Assembly: GCA_964059195.1 (NCBI GenBank)
Contig: CAXKWD010000004.1
Coordinates: 121,368,043-121,432,042 of the forward strand
DNA length: 64,000 nt
DNA from: Ectobius pallidus
Lineage: Eukaryota > Arthropoda > Insecta > Blattodea > Ectobiidae
Reading direction: 5' to 3'
Shown: piece by piece, positions 10,136 through 21,242 of the stretch
Layout: each line of letters starts with the position of its first letter
How positions within the stretch are numbered: position 1 is the first letter of the stretch
The notes under the pieces: model-generated
What the model was told of the DNA's origin: nothing
The model's input: only the letters and a program-made list of their open reading frames with translations
The model's database searches: none
Translations under genes and position numbers: made by a program

Positions 10136-11480
10136 ATTAATTCTTTGATCGGAGATTTAAATTTAGTTAATAAACTAATTTTAGGAGAAAAATGTACTGC
10201 TGGCTGAAGTATATCATGAGCACACCCTCCTTGAATTGACGGGGCAACCCCTAAAGCCTGACTTGATGGTAATTCATGGAGGATTTTCAACAGTCCTTGG
10301 TGTAACCATCAGATATGAAGACGGTGATAAAGGAAGAATAGTTAAAAGTTTAGTTTAATCTTTATGGGCTTGTTAGATTTTTGTTTCTTAGTTTAGCCTT
10401 CCAGAGGATAAGAAAAATAATTAAAGTAATCCTCTGGGTAGTATAAATTTAGTTTTCGTCAAGGGTGTCACAGAAGTAATTAGAAAAGAACGACCCCTTG
10501 CAGACGTGGATAAACCACATTAAAATATCAGAATAATCACGAAGTGTGATCTAACATAGCCAAAGGTTAGGTCAAGAACAGTTATACAAGTTTAGCAGCA
10601 GCATACTGAATACTGTGGATTTGATATGTGCCAAATTGAATCTCTTCCTGTGATGGGAGATTTTACCACTGCGACAATTGTTCCTCTTTTGTTTTCCACA
10701 GCTAAGAGGGCCACAGACGCTAGTGGTGGAGCATACCTCTTTGTTGGCTGGCTACCCTATTCTGAAGGAGTTCTGTATCTTTTTTCTGTGTCTGTGTGTT
10801 CTCAAAAGGATACATGTTAACAAGTATTTTGTACATGTATATCCACTGTCTGTAAAATCTTCTCTATTCTAGAACAGTCTTGATAGCAGAATTTCTAAAT
10901 ATATGACAATAATATGCTGAACTAGGCCATCTTGCAACTGTATTCATGATTAGCATATTAGGCACAAATGAAGTCCACCAACCTCCAATCATATGTAATT
11001 TTTACATTCGTTAGGAATTTCGCTCCAAAATTTAACCTAACAAAGGAATGGCCCTAGCACCAATGATTACAAGACTTTTGTCTGAAAAATCGTCTCCTCT
11101 AATACTGTCAGCAATTATAAGCTAAAACTTTTTCTTGCCTCAAGCACTGAGGGGCAGGCTATGAATCATGAACTCACATTTGTCAAGTGACGACACATCA
11201 ATCAGTTCAATGTTAAGGCTACAGATTCACACTCCTCACCCTCCTGTGAAACTCTGGCCAGTCATGCCTCTGAAAGGCTCTACAGATCCCACTCAGAGCT
11301 CATCTTGTTAATGTCAATGAGCACTTCCTCAATGCCAAATTTACAGACTCTATCTATGCAAACTACCAGACTCCAGTAGTAGTAGAGTAGTAAAGTAGAA
11401 GTAATTTGTTGTTAGTTAATAGTATTTGTAGAAAATTGAATTACTATGATCATGTAGAGAGTGTAAATGTAAGTGTATAT
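10136..11480. other. No recognised gene
   Basis: Beyond a possible distal piece of the hAT element at 10140-10360 I recognise nothing. A short frame at 10626-10820 (MCQIESLPVMGDFTTATI...) has no family resemblance I can name and no splice context. Confidence 0.4.
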
Positions 11481-11512
11481 GAGGAGCTTGCGTTCAAAAA
11501 CACGTTTGTCCA
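11481..11512 (+). repeat. Left terminal inverted repeat of the 11.5-kb transposon
   Basis: 32 bp starting GAGGAGCTTG and ending CACGTTTGTCCA; pairs with 13335-13366. Confidence 0.85.
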
Positions 11513-12009
11513 CTCACGAACAAAAATGAGTTATCTATGGGAATGCAATTTTAAAAGGGATCCCCATCATTGGGAAAAACGTTCGTGGTCACAACTCTGT
11601 TAGGCTCACTGTGATATAGGAGAGAAATATAGTGTTTCGGTCAAAACTAGGTATGTCCATAACTTTCTTATTTTCAAAAGTTTGTTAGTCCATTGCCGGT
11701 CAGAATACAAAGTCTTCCTGCAATTCAGACAGGAAATCTCACACCAACAAGGAGAAAAAGATGAAAGGTGTTGAATTTATTAAAACATTAGAAGCAAAAT
11801 AAAGTCACTATTCAAGGAATAAATACCTTTACTTGTGTCCTAATCTAAGTATTTATTGGATTACCAGAATTTATAATCAGGGAATGGAAGAGAGTTTCCG
11901 AGTGAAATATAACATGTTCTTCAAAGTTTTCTCAACAAATTTAACATTGGTTTTGGGTCACCAACTACGGATGAATGTAGTTTCTGTTATAGGATAAGAT
12001 CAAAGTGCA

Positions 12010-12960
12010 ATTAATGACTGAACTTAGAGAACATACTCTTAGAGCTAAACAGTTCCATTTACTGATGAAGGAACAACATGGGAAACATTATCATTGTGTT
12101 TTGACTTACAAGAAGTGCAAAACGCACCACAGCTATCTATACAAGAAGCATTTTATGCCAGACAACTTGAGTTCTATTCCTTATGCATTACGAATGTTCA
12201 GAATGCTGATTCCATTTTTTATACATGGACAGAAGTTGCAGCTGCAAGAGGACAAATGTAGTAGACTCAGCTTTGCTACAATGTCTCAGGACTTTGCAAA
12301 TACCAAGGGAAACTACAATGATCAAACTGTTTGCCAATGGATGTTCGAGTCAAAACAAGAACACACACATTGTTCATGCTTTATCGTTGTGGATGTATGT
12401 GGATGGACCAGAAATTTGTTTAATATTTTCAGTCCATGGACTTACAAATTTATCAGAGCACCATGTCTTTGTAGCAGTTGGGAAACTATTAAAAGAAGAA
12501 AATACTACAATGACAGGAAAATCTACGGGGAAGTTGCAGAAGTGAAAGCCAAAGGAGATGATTGGAAATTATATGATATTAAGGGCCTGCTTGAGATCCT
12601 ACAAAAGATACCGGGAATCAGAGATATGGATATATTATGTATTAAGAAGGACAATCCAAGAGACCGAAGATTGGTCAAGGTAAAGATGGAGCCTTTTTAC
12701 AGAACACAGGATCCATCAAAATTGTGGGGGAATATGGTAAAACGAGGTTGTACCTTAGAAGAAAGAAGTCTACGAAGTTACCACTCCAGCATCCTATTTC
12801 ACAGGAAAAGAAAAATGATGTACTGAAGGTCCTGCAAAGTTTTGCAGGAGACACATGGTAAAAGAAGCACTAGATTTGGGATGGTACAAACCAATATGCC
12901 TTGCTACTGGAGATGATGTAGGGAAAGAAGATGAACAAAGTGATTGTGTTTGTGAGGACA
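12010..12960 (+). pseudogene. Decayed transposase-like gene (DUF7869-like family)
   Basis: Several frames must be combined. Early: TELREHTLRAKQF; next frame CFDLQEVQNAPQLSIQEAF then YARQLEFYSLCITNVQ and IFYTWTEVAAARG; then SALLQCLRTLQIPRE, LFANGCSSQNKNTHIVHAL; then KIYGEVAEV, DWKLYDIKG and LVKVKMEPFYRTQDPSKLW. This order fits a widespread arthropod protein family of putative transposases with an RNase H-like core; the DGC/NGCSSQNKN stretch is the hallmark and probably holds a catalytic Asp (here changed to Asn). I place it in DUF7869 from memory. At least four frameshifts and stops show it is dead. It fills the centre of the 11481-13366 transposon, which supports a transposase role. Confidence 0.68.
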
Positions 12961-13334
12961 AAATCGTGGTCGCACTGTAAAAATATGATTAATTTTTTAA
13001 TTTCAAGTCAGGAAAATTTTTGTACACCATTTTCTAAACATTGAGTAGTACGTCAGACAGTGTTTTAATATCAATATTAGTTTTTTTGTTACTAAATTGT
13101 TGTTTTTCAGTCCACATTTCCTTCAAAACTTTGTTTGTCCACAGTTTGTTTTCAAAACTTTGTAAGTTCTGAACATTTTCCTTTGTGAGACTTGAAACAT
13201 TGGAAGGGAACTATAAAGCATTAGGCCATTGTTCACTGAGTACTGAACCAAGTTAATGGCACAATACACAAAAATTATAACGTGCATTGTTTAAGTGTGA
13301 CAGTTTTTCTCATTTTTCTCAGTTTCATCTTTCA

Positions 13335-13366
13335 TGGACAAACGTGGTTTTCAACTCAAGCTCCTC
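13335..13366 (-). repeat. Right terminal inverted repeat of the 11.5-kb transposon
   Basis: Reverse complement of the left end with three mismatches in 32 bp; followed by ATAT. Confidence 0.85.
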
Positions 13367-14149
13367 ATATATGTCTGCAGTGGCACTGGAAGCGCTGCTT
13401 CCCCTAAATTTCCAAGAGAAATAATATTTAAATCGTCCTGGATTTAAATTTATCTATATGTTCATACAGAACCATTCAAAGTTTTAAAATCAAGACTGAA
13501 ACTGGATGCCAACACTAATGCTGCATGGAGATGAGTGACTGTGCACATTATTTACTGAGCAGAGTGGTGGGGTGAAAGCCTTGGGGTAGGTGGGCAGGCC
13601 AATGATAGCCGGCTGATTGGAAACACTCGGAATTTCTCGGTAAGCTCTCCCATATTTTGTCACTCGTAGAAAATTGTGTTTATAGAGAAAAGAGATCGTT
13701 TTTATTTAGAGTACCATCAAAAGGAACTGTAAGTATATTTTTAAGTAAAGGGTTATCTTATCTTGTATGAACTAGTATTTAGAATACAGAAATGGGCTAT
13801 CTTGTTAGTTTTAATCATCTGCAAAGATGAATGTAGTTCATAACTAACTTGTTCACTTCTAGGGTTACGAAGTGTAGGGGCGAGTGCCAGTTCCACGAGA
13901 TTTTAGAATGTCCCGAAACCATGGCCAGTCCTGATGCTTGCTGTCACACTACCGGCAATCCAGTGCAAGAAGGGCCTATGTGTGACTGTGAAATTGAAAG
14001 GCTCTTGAAAAGTAGGTTCAGCTCATTCCCTTATGAGGAGAAACTCTCTGTTATTAAGAGAATTTTAAGTTTGATTTGTTTTTCGGTGCCCCGTTTTGTA
14101 ATTTAATTTCTTCTAACAGTAACACTTTGATAAATTTTCTAAATCCTTC
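13367..14149. other. Leader region ahead of the second Gypsy pol
   Basis: No gag is recognisable. A short Cys-containing frame at 13849-14106 runs towards the pol frame (CRGECQFHEILECPE, then CDCEIERLL) and may be the degraded region just before protease or RT. I found no LTR or primer site. Confidence 0.4.
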
Positions 14150-16858
14150 CGATTTAATGCCTGATTGTGTGAGTACTGTATCAGTAGACATGGAACATTT
14201 AGGACCAAGTGATAAAAATAAATTGTCTCATTTTCTAGAGGAATACCCAGATGTTTTGACACCGGAGTTAGGTTTAACTAATGTCTTGGAATATGACATT
14301 GAGCTGCTCGATACTCAACCCATTCGTAGAGCTCCTTACCGGTTATCTCCGCCTAAGATGGCGATCTTGAAGGAACATATAAACACTATGGTCGAACAAG
14401 GAGTCCTCAGGACTTCGAATCCGACTACAGTAGACCTGTCTTTCTTGATCCGAAACCTGGTGGGAAGTTCAGAACGGTGATCGATTATCGACATCTCAAT
14501 GCTAAGATTAAAATTGACTCGGTTCCTTTACCAGATATTCATTCCGCTTTCAGTTTTTTCTCGGGTTCCAAAATTTTCTCGTCTTTGGATCTTAATCAAG
14601 CATATTATCAGATACCGCTCACTGAGCGATCTAAGTGCTTTAAAGCCATAATAACTGACTGGAATTCGCACGAGTATTTGCGCGTGCCTTTCGGTCTCGC
14701 TACTGGGGCTCAGGTGCTGACACGCTTACTAGATCAGATATTTTCAGATGTAAAGTTTAAATTTGTGTATCATTACTTAGATGGATGGTTGTATACTCAG
14801 AATCCTTTGAGGAACACCTGGATCATCTAAGAGAAGTCTTTTCCCGCTTAAGAAACGCTGGACTGACAGTGAATCCAGAAAAAGTAAACATAGGTGCTCG
14901 CCGTCTCCTTTCTCGGTCATTTGGTGTCAGCTGATGGTGTCCCCATTGACCCAGAACGGACGGAGGCTATTCAAAAGTTTCCCCCTCCTAAAGATGTCAA
15001 AGGTGTTGCCAGATTTATTGGCATGATAAATTTCTTTAGAAAGTTTATTCCTAATATGGATGAAATTTCTGCTCCATTAAATAACCTGAGAAAGAAAAAT
15101 ACAAAATTTGTGTGGTCACCTGAGTGTCAGGAAGCTTTCGAGAATCTCAAATGTTGATCATGAAACCCCCAGTTTTGGCAATGCCAGATTTAAAAAAAAT
15201 CATCTTGCAGTGCGACGCATCGCCTGTAGCCTTGGGGTCAGTTCTCTTGCAAGAATTCGAGGAGGGCAGAAGGCCTGTTTCATATGCTTCTAGGACTTTG
15301 ACCCCCTCCTGAACGCGTGTATTCTATGTATGAGCTTGAGGCTCTAGCTGTACTCTTTGCAGTCGAGAAATTCAAGCTTTATATAGAACATGTTGAATTC
15401 GAACTTGAAACTGATTGCCAGGCTTTAAGCTGGGTGCTAGCCAAGCCTCGTACCACAGGTAGAATCGCTAGATGGGCAGTTAGACTGTCTGCCTTTAAAT
15501 TAAAAGCTAGACACATTAGGGGGACAGAAAATGTAGTGGCTGACAGTTTAACCTGTATGTTTAGTCCTGATGAACTGTTAAATGGGCCGGTAGATACCCT
15601 AGAAGAGTCAAAAGAGCTGTCTGGCATGGTCGGCAACATTTTGGGAGATTTTCCGCTTGCTTTTACCTCATTAACTGATCATCAAACCAAAGACGAAGAG
15701 TTAGCACCCCCTTATAGCCCGCCTTCAAGGTGGAGAAGACATACTCCACTATGTCTTTAGAAATAATGCTTCGTATAGTGCCCCAGCGCCTAAATCACCG
15801 TCCAGAATCATATTACCTACTGCATTACGAGACATGGTTTTTAAATACCATCATGAATCTCCAGTAGGAGGACACTTAGGGTTTTATAAGACGCGGGCAA
15901 AGATAAAACAAGCCTTTGTTTGGAAGGGAATGGATGGTTACATTAAAGCGAGGATTAAGGCATGCCAACAGTGCGCCGTTTCTAAACCTGCTCAGTGTAC
16001 CAAAATCGGATATTTAGATTCCGAAGTGCCCAAGGCACCAATGGACAGACTGCATATAGACTTTGTTGGAAAGTTCCCTCGTTCGAGAAGCGGAAATGCT
16101 TATAGTCTTGTAGCCGTTGATTCTTTTTCTAAATTGGTTTGGTTGTTTCCCCTTAGAGATGCTACAACTAACTCCACCATACAGAGTCTAAAAAGAATAT
16201 TCTCAGTAACCGGTTTTCCTAAGTCTATTGTTTCGGATAACGCCTCATGCTTCATTTCTAAAGCCATTTAAAAATTCTGTTTCTCGTTAGGAATCCAGCA
16301 TATTCGGACGTCTCCGTTTCATCCCTCGCCCAACCATTCAGAGCGTTTTAATAGAAATCTGAGGGCTGCTCTCATAGCGTACCATTCAGACGAGCATGTC
16401 GCATGGGACAAAGAATTGTTCTGGCTGCAGTTCGCCTTCAACATAGCCCGACATGAAGCTCATAAACAAACACCGTTTCAGCTAATGTTTACTTTTCTTC
16501 CCAATAGTCCCCTAACCAACGCATGGTCAGTAGCAGAACTCTTACCCGAAGAACAAGACGCAGGTCGAGTTAAAGAAATATGGAGAAAGGCAGCTGCCAA
16601 TCTGCGACTTGCTCACCAGAAACGGGAAGAAAGATACAATGCTAATAGGCGACCAGTGAATTTTGTGGTAGGCGACAGGGTGTTCTTAAAAACTATCCGA
16701 AGAGTAGGGCCGTATATAAATTTGCGGCGAAGCTGGCTGTAAAATTTAGAGGTCCTTTCGTCGTGGACAGGTTCTTGACTCCTGTTACTGTGCTTTTGAA
16801 AGACTGTGTCACTAATAAAACAGTCAAAGCACATGTCAGTCATTGTAAAAAGACCTGA
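14150..16858 (+). pseudogene. Gypsy-type pol remnant: RT, RNase H and integrase
   Basis: Order: RT (14190-14890), RNase H (15125-15560), integrase (15830-16858). RT shows FRTVIDYRHLN and SSLDLNQAYYQIPL; the catalytic box is damaged, reading YHYLDG with a frameshift just after it, so one catalytic Asp is lost. RNase H keeps CDASPVALG and YELEALAV. Integrase keeps a zinc-binding HH...CQQC module and core Asp in LHIDFVGKF, Asp in VSDNASCF and Glu in NHSERF (DD35E), with a stop (TAA) at 16269-16271 in between. At least five frameshifts or stops are seen. Gag is missing and the LTRs were not located. Confidence 0.85.
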
Positions 16859-17985
16859 TCTTTAAGTTTTTCCATAAGAGTACAGACTTTCAGAGCACCA
16901 GATGGAAGATGGTTTTGCTGCACGACTTATGATTCGACACCAGACTGGAGCGAGAGTTGGTGAAGACTACAGTAGTAGACGGAAGATGGAAGTCTGTAGT
17001 TCCCAGCAGTCTCCTGGGAGTTGAGGGGAACGCAAGCTGAGTGGAACTCCGATCAAAAGGACAGATATAGTATAAAGGGTGTCTGTTTTCTGTTATCTCT
17101 GTAAATGTCAGCAAATAATTCCCAAATTTGACTCAACAGGAAGAAAAGAAAAGGAGACAGACCATAATTCTTGTAAAATATCTATTGTGTTTGTAAATTT
17201 AATTTGATTTCAGTGTAATTTCTTTGTGTAATGTTAATGCCATGGTAACTACCATGTAAATTCATGAATTTGTTTCTTAATTTTATTGTAGTGTAAATGT
17301 ATTGGCTGTATCTTTCTATTTCAACATCACCCCCAGTAATTGTTGTAGTAATATCTTTAATCAATTCCATTGAATCTATTTTTTCTAAATTTCATCTTAG
17401 GAGGGAAATATTCACTTGTTCTGAACTTTGAATTGCCTTAATGTGCCGCTAGTCTTGTAATTTCAGGAGGACTTAATGCGAGTGAGCGATGCAGAGTCAC
17501 CGGAGTGTCAAGATTGAAGGCAGCTTCCTGAACTCGATTCCTGATAAGCTGGATAGTCTCACTGAAGGAGAAACAAAGACGTCGACTCGCCATAAACGTC
17601 TCTTTTCCGTGAAGGTTTCAGTGTCTGCCAGCGAGCACCTACATGGACATAAGTGAAATGGGTTGGACACCAAGTTTGTAAGAATGGACTCTTAAACAAG
17701 GTAAAATCCTCGAAAATATTATGTGCTCCAAAAGGTCCTGTTCGGTGAAGTGCCCTACCTTCTTGAACACTATTACTGTGAACTCTTGCGTTTCGTCCCA
17801 CTTGTAAATGAAAAACTGTTTGTGCTCTATACATGAATATATTACCTGTTAAGAGTTGGAATATATTCCAAAATATATTCCAAGTCGCGGGGCAGGAGAT
17901 TGTAACATTCTTAAAATGCAATAATGTTACAGTCTATAAATTACAAAGGCAACAATTACCATTAATGAATTATTATTGAGTACGT
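16859..17985. other. Non-coding stretch after Gypsy pol
   Basis: Probably contains the 3' untranslated part and perhaps an LTR of the Gypsy copy, but I find no repeat of it upstream. Minus-strand frames here (for example 17559-17921) show no family resemblance. Confidence 0.4.
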
Positions 17986-18303
17986 GTGCAGTTGAATTCC
18001 CACTGCCTTCCCCCCACATTCTCGGGGTTTGGAATTTTCATTTCTAAATCTACAAAGCAAATGGCAGCACTAGACAGTGAGATAAAGAAAAGATTTCCTA
18101 CATTGGCGCCTACAAGATGGAATTACAGTAGCAGGCTGTTGGAAACTGTGCACGAACACAAACAACAAATAGGAGAGTTGTTGAATTCAATTGTTGAAAA
18201 TTCAGACTGTTGGGATCCTGAAACAGTGTCGGTGCTCGAGGTCTTGTTTCAACCCTTCAAGATTTCGATTTCAACTTTTTCCACATTTTCCGCTGCTGTG
18301 TGA
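17986..18303 (+). pseudogene. hAT transposase fragment (ZMYM1/DUF4371-like)
   Basis: An open frame of about 105 residues. From about residue 15 it shows SGFGIFISKSTKQMAALD, then PTLAPTRWNYSSRLLETV, the conserved TRW motif region of hAT transposases of the ZMYM1-like group, and LLNSIVENSDCWDPE. The equivalent region occurs in the larger hAT at 40030-40250. The frame leaves the family near residue 85 through a shift. No ends of the element are visible. Confidence 0.75.
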
Positions 18304-18693
18304 ACATGACTGATGCAACATGAACATACTTTGAGCATGGTAATAGTTGATCATGTTCACAGGTCCCTAAGTTATTGCATTTTTTATTAAGAACAGTGCA
18401 TATGGCCACAAGTAATTTAAAAACATCTTCCTATCCACAAAATTGACAACAAAGAAGTCAGTTACTGATGACGGCAGCCAAATGTAATTGAAAGCACTCC
18501 AGAAAGGTTAATTTTGCATACTTAAAAACTTTGCATACTGGTTTTGTCTAACAAATGCCTAGGTAGTTTAATAAATTGATTGTATCACCACAAAATGGAC
18601 AACATTCAACAATTCCAGGTTCATTCTTACTGTGAGAGTAATGATCTGCACTCACGAATGTTTTCTTTCAAATTCCACTTACACAAATGGTTT
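18304..18693. other. No recognised feature
   Basis: Non-coding; probably remaining hAT sequence and intergenic DNA downstream of the zinc-finger gene. Confidence 0.4.
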
Positions 18694-19083
18694 TAGGGAT
18701 GAGATACCAGAAGTAAAATACAGATATTGATATGAATATTGGTTACTAATATCGATAATGGTATTATACCAATAAGAAAATATCATTATTCGATGATATC
18801 AAAAGTTTTACTTAGATAATAGGTATGTTCATACAGCACTCAGAAACTGTGAACACATAGTTCATGCTTGTGCACATTGACAATTTCTCTGCACGACTTA
18901 TACCGAAACCGACACTCACCCTCCATTTGATTCTTCTTCTTGGATTGAGAAAATCAATATTACCGAAGAGTGATATATCAATATCAAGATTTTCCTGGAA
19001 CTGAAATACTGATGTCAAAATATCAGATATCGAAAACAAAATATTGATATTTTGATTACATCAACATAGATATCCCATCCCTA
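18694..19083. mobile_element. MITE with TAGGGATGRGATA ends
   Basis: The left end reads TAGGGATGAGATACC and the right end is the inverse of TAGGGATGGGATATC. The interior is rich in GATATC/ATCGATA blocks typical of hAT-type MITEs with these ends. I see no 8-bp duplication, so the assignment rests on ends and composition. Its right-end TAG, read on the minus strand, forms the stop codon of the zinc-finger exon. Confidence 0.65.
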
Positions 19084-19548
19084 CACTCTCCCTGAGCCTG
19101 TGGAAATGTTAGGGTTCTCACTTTTCTCCACATTATGTTTATTCACATGCACATTAAGACTCCCTCGCTGTGTGAAGCTAGTATTGCAGATGTCACATTT
19201 GAAACGACGTTCTGAAATGTGTGTCAGGCAATGGATGTTTAAAATATCCTTTCTTGTGAATGACTTGCTGCAGGTGTGGCACTTGAAAGGGTGAATACCA
19301 GTGTGATTGTATACATGATTTCTAAGACTACACTTATTCTTGAAAGTTTTATTACATACCTGACATGGGAATGGTCTATCACCTGTATGCACACGAAAAT
19401 GGCGATTTAAGTTAGTTTTCTTCTTAAAACACTTTTGACAAATTTCACATGAGAGTTCTGATGACTTATTTTTCCTATCTTTCTTACAACTGACTGCTTT
19501 CTCCTTAGCAATTTTTACCAGATCTCTTTCTGAAACCTCTTCTATATC
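19081..19548 (-). CDS. C2H2 zinc-finger gene, terminal exon (four fingers)
   Basis: Reads on the minus strand from an acceptor (TTTATTTCAG before 19548) to TAG at 19083-19081. After a basic linker (DIEEVSERDLVKIAKEK) it has four C2H2 fingers in a row: CEICQKCF...HFRVH, CQVCNKTF...HVYNH, CHTCSKSF...HCLTH and CDICNTSF...HVNKH, each with the normal C-x2-C, x12, H-x3-H spacing and TG-type linkers between the first ones. Such proteins bind DNA in the nucleus as transcription factors. The exon begins in phase 0, as do the two candidate upstream exons at 30472-30579 and 41363-41461. The frame is intact, suggesting selection, while almost everything around it is decayed. The stop lies in a MITE end. 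Confidence 0.85.
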   Translation of the reverse strand, partial: DIEEVSERDLVKIAKEKAVSCKKDRKNKSSELSCEICQKCFKKKTNLNRHFRVHTGDRPFPCQVCNKTFKNKCSLRNHVYNHTGIHPFKCHTCSKSFTRKDILNIHCLTHISERRFKCDICNTSFTQRGSLNVHVNKHNVEKSENPNISTGSGRV

Positions 19549-20814
19549 CTGAAATAAAAGAAACTACTTGACTCATATGCATAAAGTTCATAGTTCATTC
19601 AAGAAGTTTATACACAATTTCTTTAATATCACAAAACATTCAATAAAATATTTATGATCATATTCATATAAAATATCCAGCAATAGCATTGCTCCAGTTC
19701 TCTAGCTTGACACACCTGTACTGCAATAATAATTCCATTCACAGTGAAGGAAGTGAGAAAAAACCAGAACCTATCCCAAGATTTTCCCTGTCATATCTCA
19801 ATTTGAAAAAAAGCATACTCAATCCCTTTCAACATAATTATGTGACACATAGGAAACTGTTTGATACACTCAATAATGCATCAAGTTCATCATTATTATT
19901 TAGACTACACAGATTGTTATAATATTCACTGTCTTATTACTTTAGTTTAAATAATACAAATGAGCAACAAGACAGAAGACAGCAGTGCTTTTAATTAGCT
20001 TCCTCCATAAGTAACCAACCCTGCTTTATAGATGACTGCCAAGCAGGAGCGCAAGTCACTAACATTTTGTACTGTCAATTGACAGAACTTTTTTATTTCA
20101 ATAAAGACATTTTAAAAGTATTTGAGACTTATTAAAACAATATAAGTTACAATATTTTGTTACCAAGAAATATCTATAAACATCAGATCTAATGGTATAG
20201 TCATTACAATAGCAATAATGGCCATGACAAGTTACCGGTCACAGCCTTCTATACTGGAATGGCTACTGGTGAAAGAATACCAGTAGATGAATGATCATGA
20301 AAAGTAATTTTATATTATGATGCAAACAGATAATAGGGCCTACTCTTATCTACAAAGGAACATTAACAACTTTTTTTGAAGATCCTACGATATGCTATTT
20401 GACCATTGAAACAAGTGATGATATTCCATTGGGCATTTGAAACCTGTCAATATTCCATAACAGTGCATACCATCTCAATTTCCTCACTGATTACACACAA
20501 GCCAGAGTATGAATAGATCTACAGTTACCGTAGTTTGGAATTTCGATAATCCAAGGTAATAAATCTTAACATGCTATTTGTTTATTTTACTGATGGTCTG
20601 TCATCATCCTTACATCCAATTACAAGCCTCATAGAAATAATCGCTATGGCAACCTATGCTACTACTTTAATGTGAAACCTTTACACTAATGTTAATAGCT
20701 ATTTATGTATCAAGTATGCAAAATAACACTTTAGCAGACGAATCTAGTATAGTGGCCGATAATATATTTTTGCGTACATGGTGAATACAATATTTTTTAG
20801 TAAAAGCTCTCTAA
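19549..20814 (-). other. Zinc-finger gene intron, no further feature
   Basis: A+T-rich intron sequence. No coding signal, repeat or element end recognised. Confidence 0.5.
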
Positions 20815-21242
20815 TGCCCGGTTTCTATAAACTCGCGAAATGCCTATGGGTAAATTATCCAATGGACAGAATTTATACAAGGATAACTTTTACAAACTGA
20901 AATAATTTAAAGGTAACAATCACATACACTTGTGGCGAGTTTCTAGATAAATGTCCTCTGGGTAAATATGAAAATGACAGAAAAAATGTTTCTACAAATT
21001 TGGGCTAGATCTTTCCAAGGGTAAATCGCCGAGTTAATTTATCCTTTCATGGATGGCTGGATAAAATTTAATCTCTTGTAGGATCAATAATAATTTAAAC
21101 AATGAGAATCAAAGCCTTCTGAATTAAATTAACTGTACAACTCCAAGGCCTTGCTCATTATATCATTGTGGGTGATTCTGGAACTAATTTGCCCATGGAT
21201 ATTTTACCCATAGGTATTTCACGAGTTTATAGAAACCGGGCA
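20815..21242. mobile_element. 428-bp MITE with ~40-bp inverted ends
   Basis: The left 40 bp begin TGCCCGGTTTCTATAAACTC and match the reverse complement of 21203-21242 with about two differences. The flanks are TAA on the left and TAT on the right, close to the TWA duplication of PIF/Harbinger elements but not identical. No coding capacity. Several internal GGTAAATT-like blocks repeat the inner part of the ends. Confidence 0.85.

Larger units (their letters stand above)
11481..13366 (+). mobile_element. 1.9-kb terminal-inverted-repeat DNA transposon
   Basis: The left end GAGGAGCTTGCGTTCAAAAA... (11481-11512) is matched by the reverse complement of 13335-13366 with three mismatches in 32 bp. 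Both ends are flanked by ATAT, a probable 4-bp target duplication, though the A/T palindromic context makes its length ambiguous. Related subterminal motifs (AAAACTTTGTTTGTCCA-like) occur near 11675 and 13110-13160. The interior carries a decayed transposase-like gene. A 4-bp duplication and GAGG...CCTC ends would be compatible with the Sola superfamily, but that is an inference from memory. Confidence 0.78.

Noticed and set aside
10626..10872. Two overlapping short frames as a small gene
   Set aside because: No motif, no splice context, two frames equally open.
15379..15639. Minus-strand frame opposite RNase H
   Set aside because: Antisense shadow of Gypsy pol.
17559..17921. 120-residue minus-strand frame
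   Set aside because: No family resemblance; lies in probable retroelement 3' sequence.
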